Assembly (NCBI GenBank): GCA_025357775.1
Contig: JANXOQ010000077.1
Span: 1-15,869 of the forward strand
Origin: Ferruginibacter sp.
Lineage (GTDB): Bacteria > Bacteroidota > Bacteroidia > Chitinophagales > Chitinophagaceae
Reading direction: 5' to 3'
Length of the DNA: 15,869 bases
The notes beneath the pieces are model-generated. The model made no database searches and was not told where the DNA came from. It saw only the letters and a list, made by a program, of their open reading frames with translations. How positions within the stretch are numbered: the stretch's first letter is position 1; each line of letters starts with the position of its first letter. The position numbers and the translations under genes were made by a program. Of this stretch, positions 15,493-15,869 are shown one piece after another.

Positions 15493-15869
15493 TTATGCAA
15501 ACATTTCCGCTGCTATAGCTTCACTTTCAGGTTTGCCTACATCTATTAATTTGCCATTGCTATGGTCAAATGCTTGTATCTGCACTATCGTAGCCAATCT
15601 TAGGTACAAATCTATCATAGAAAACTTACCTTCTTCATCAATTAATGAAAATATTTTTGAAGAAATTATATGTATACCGCTAAATGCTTTCTTAGTACCT
15701 GTAATTCCTTTTTGCTCACCCGTTTTTTCATTAAACCAGCCACAAAGCATATTACTATCATTAAATAATAAATACCTACTTGTAGCTCTATCAGTAACCG
15801 CAAGTGTAGCAATAGCATTTATTTGTTTGTGCCATGTTAGCATTTTTGCAATATCCAAATCGGTAAGCA
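15493..15869 (-). CDS. Nucleotidyltransferase family protein (sugar-nucleotide type), 5' end cut by the window edge
   Basis: About 125 C-terminal residues are visible; the frame is open to the right edge. The visible text begins with LTDLDIAKMLTWHKQ, then ATLAVTDRATSRYLLF, LCGWFNEKTGEQ and FSGIHIISSKIF, and ends near the stop with IDVGKPESEAIAAEMF. This is the middle and C-terminal part of the mannose-1-phosphate guanylyltransferase/RmlA-like fold: the 'TD.D' segment, the 'SR..LF' strand and the 'GKP' ending. The N-terminal nucleotide-binding loop (GxGTRxxPxT) is outside the window, so the exact substrates cannot be told. In relatives with this ending the product is usually an NDP-sugar. It is followed 26 bp later by the lycopene cyclase gene on the same strand and probably shares its transcript; a functional link between the two is not evident. 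Confidence 0.82.
   Translation of the reverse strand, partial: LTDLDIAKMLTWHKQINAIATLAVTDRATSRYLLFNDSNMLCGWFNEKTGEQKGITGTKKAFSGIHIISSKIFSLIDEEGKFSMIDLYLRLATIVQIQAFDHSNGKLIDVGKPESEAIAAEMFA

Noticed and set aside
1..15869. CRISPR arrays, tRNA or rRNA genes, toxin-antitoxin or phage-defence modules
   Set aside because: None seen: no regularly spaced repeats, no tRNA cloverleaf motifs, and no gene with such domains.

Overview
The window comes from an AT-rich (roughly 30-35% GC by eye) member of the Bacteroidota, probably close to Chitinophagaceae/Chitinophagales. The reasons are TAnnTTTG-type promoters with an upstream TTTG, signal peptides ending in -AQ, a TonB receptor with an N-terminal carboxypeptidase-regulatory-like domain, a DUF4139/MuiA-type secreted protein, the rnpA-yidD pair and a two-domain lycopene cyclase. 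The family assignment is inference. All calls come from reading the sequence; no database search was run.

Left block (1-6616, minus strand): two tandem, closely related membrane histidine kinases 6 bp apart. The downstream one runs off the left edge; the upstream one is a complete hybrid kinase with a receiver domain. Before them in transcription order come a periplasmic Ntn-hydrolase of the penicillin/AHL-acylase family and a CBS-domain MgtE Mg2+ transporter. Divergent from mgtE is a small SET-domain protein (6686-7072, plus).

Middle block (7145-10370): a minus-strand DUF4139 secreted protein that carries a SusC-like motif in an inserted segment. A divergent promoter region separates it from the plus-strand rnpA-yidD pair, which overlaps. 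Next comes a DUF3467 gene with a near-consensus Bacteroidota promoter and a strong intrinsic terminator.

Right block (10371-14776): a TonB-dependent receptor and a small membrane-anchored protein upstream of it form one minus-strand unit. It is bracketed by two unrelated decayed transposases: an N-terminal IS1182-like fragment (about 10441-10761) and a C-terminal IS1595/ISXO2-like fragment with four in-frame stops and two frameshifts (14291-14690). The second lies in a 575-bp stretch that otherwise looks empty.

Right edge (14777-15869, minus): a two-domain lycopene cyclase preceded by the C-terminal part of a sugar-nucleotidyltransferase-like protein that is cut by the window end.

Most genes are ordinary for this phylum. 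I saw no convincing new defence system, CRISPR array, tRNA or rRNA. The points most worth a second look are the twin kinases with diverged sensors, the SusC-like motif in the DUF4139 protein, the receptor locus between two dead insertion sequences, and the layered control and unclear start of rnpA.
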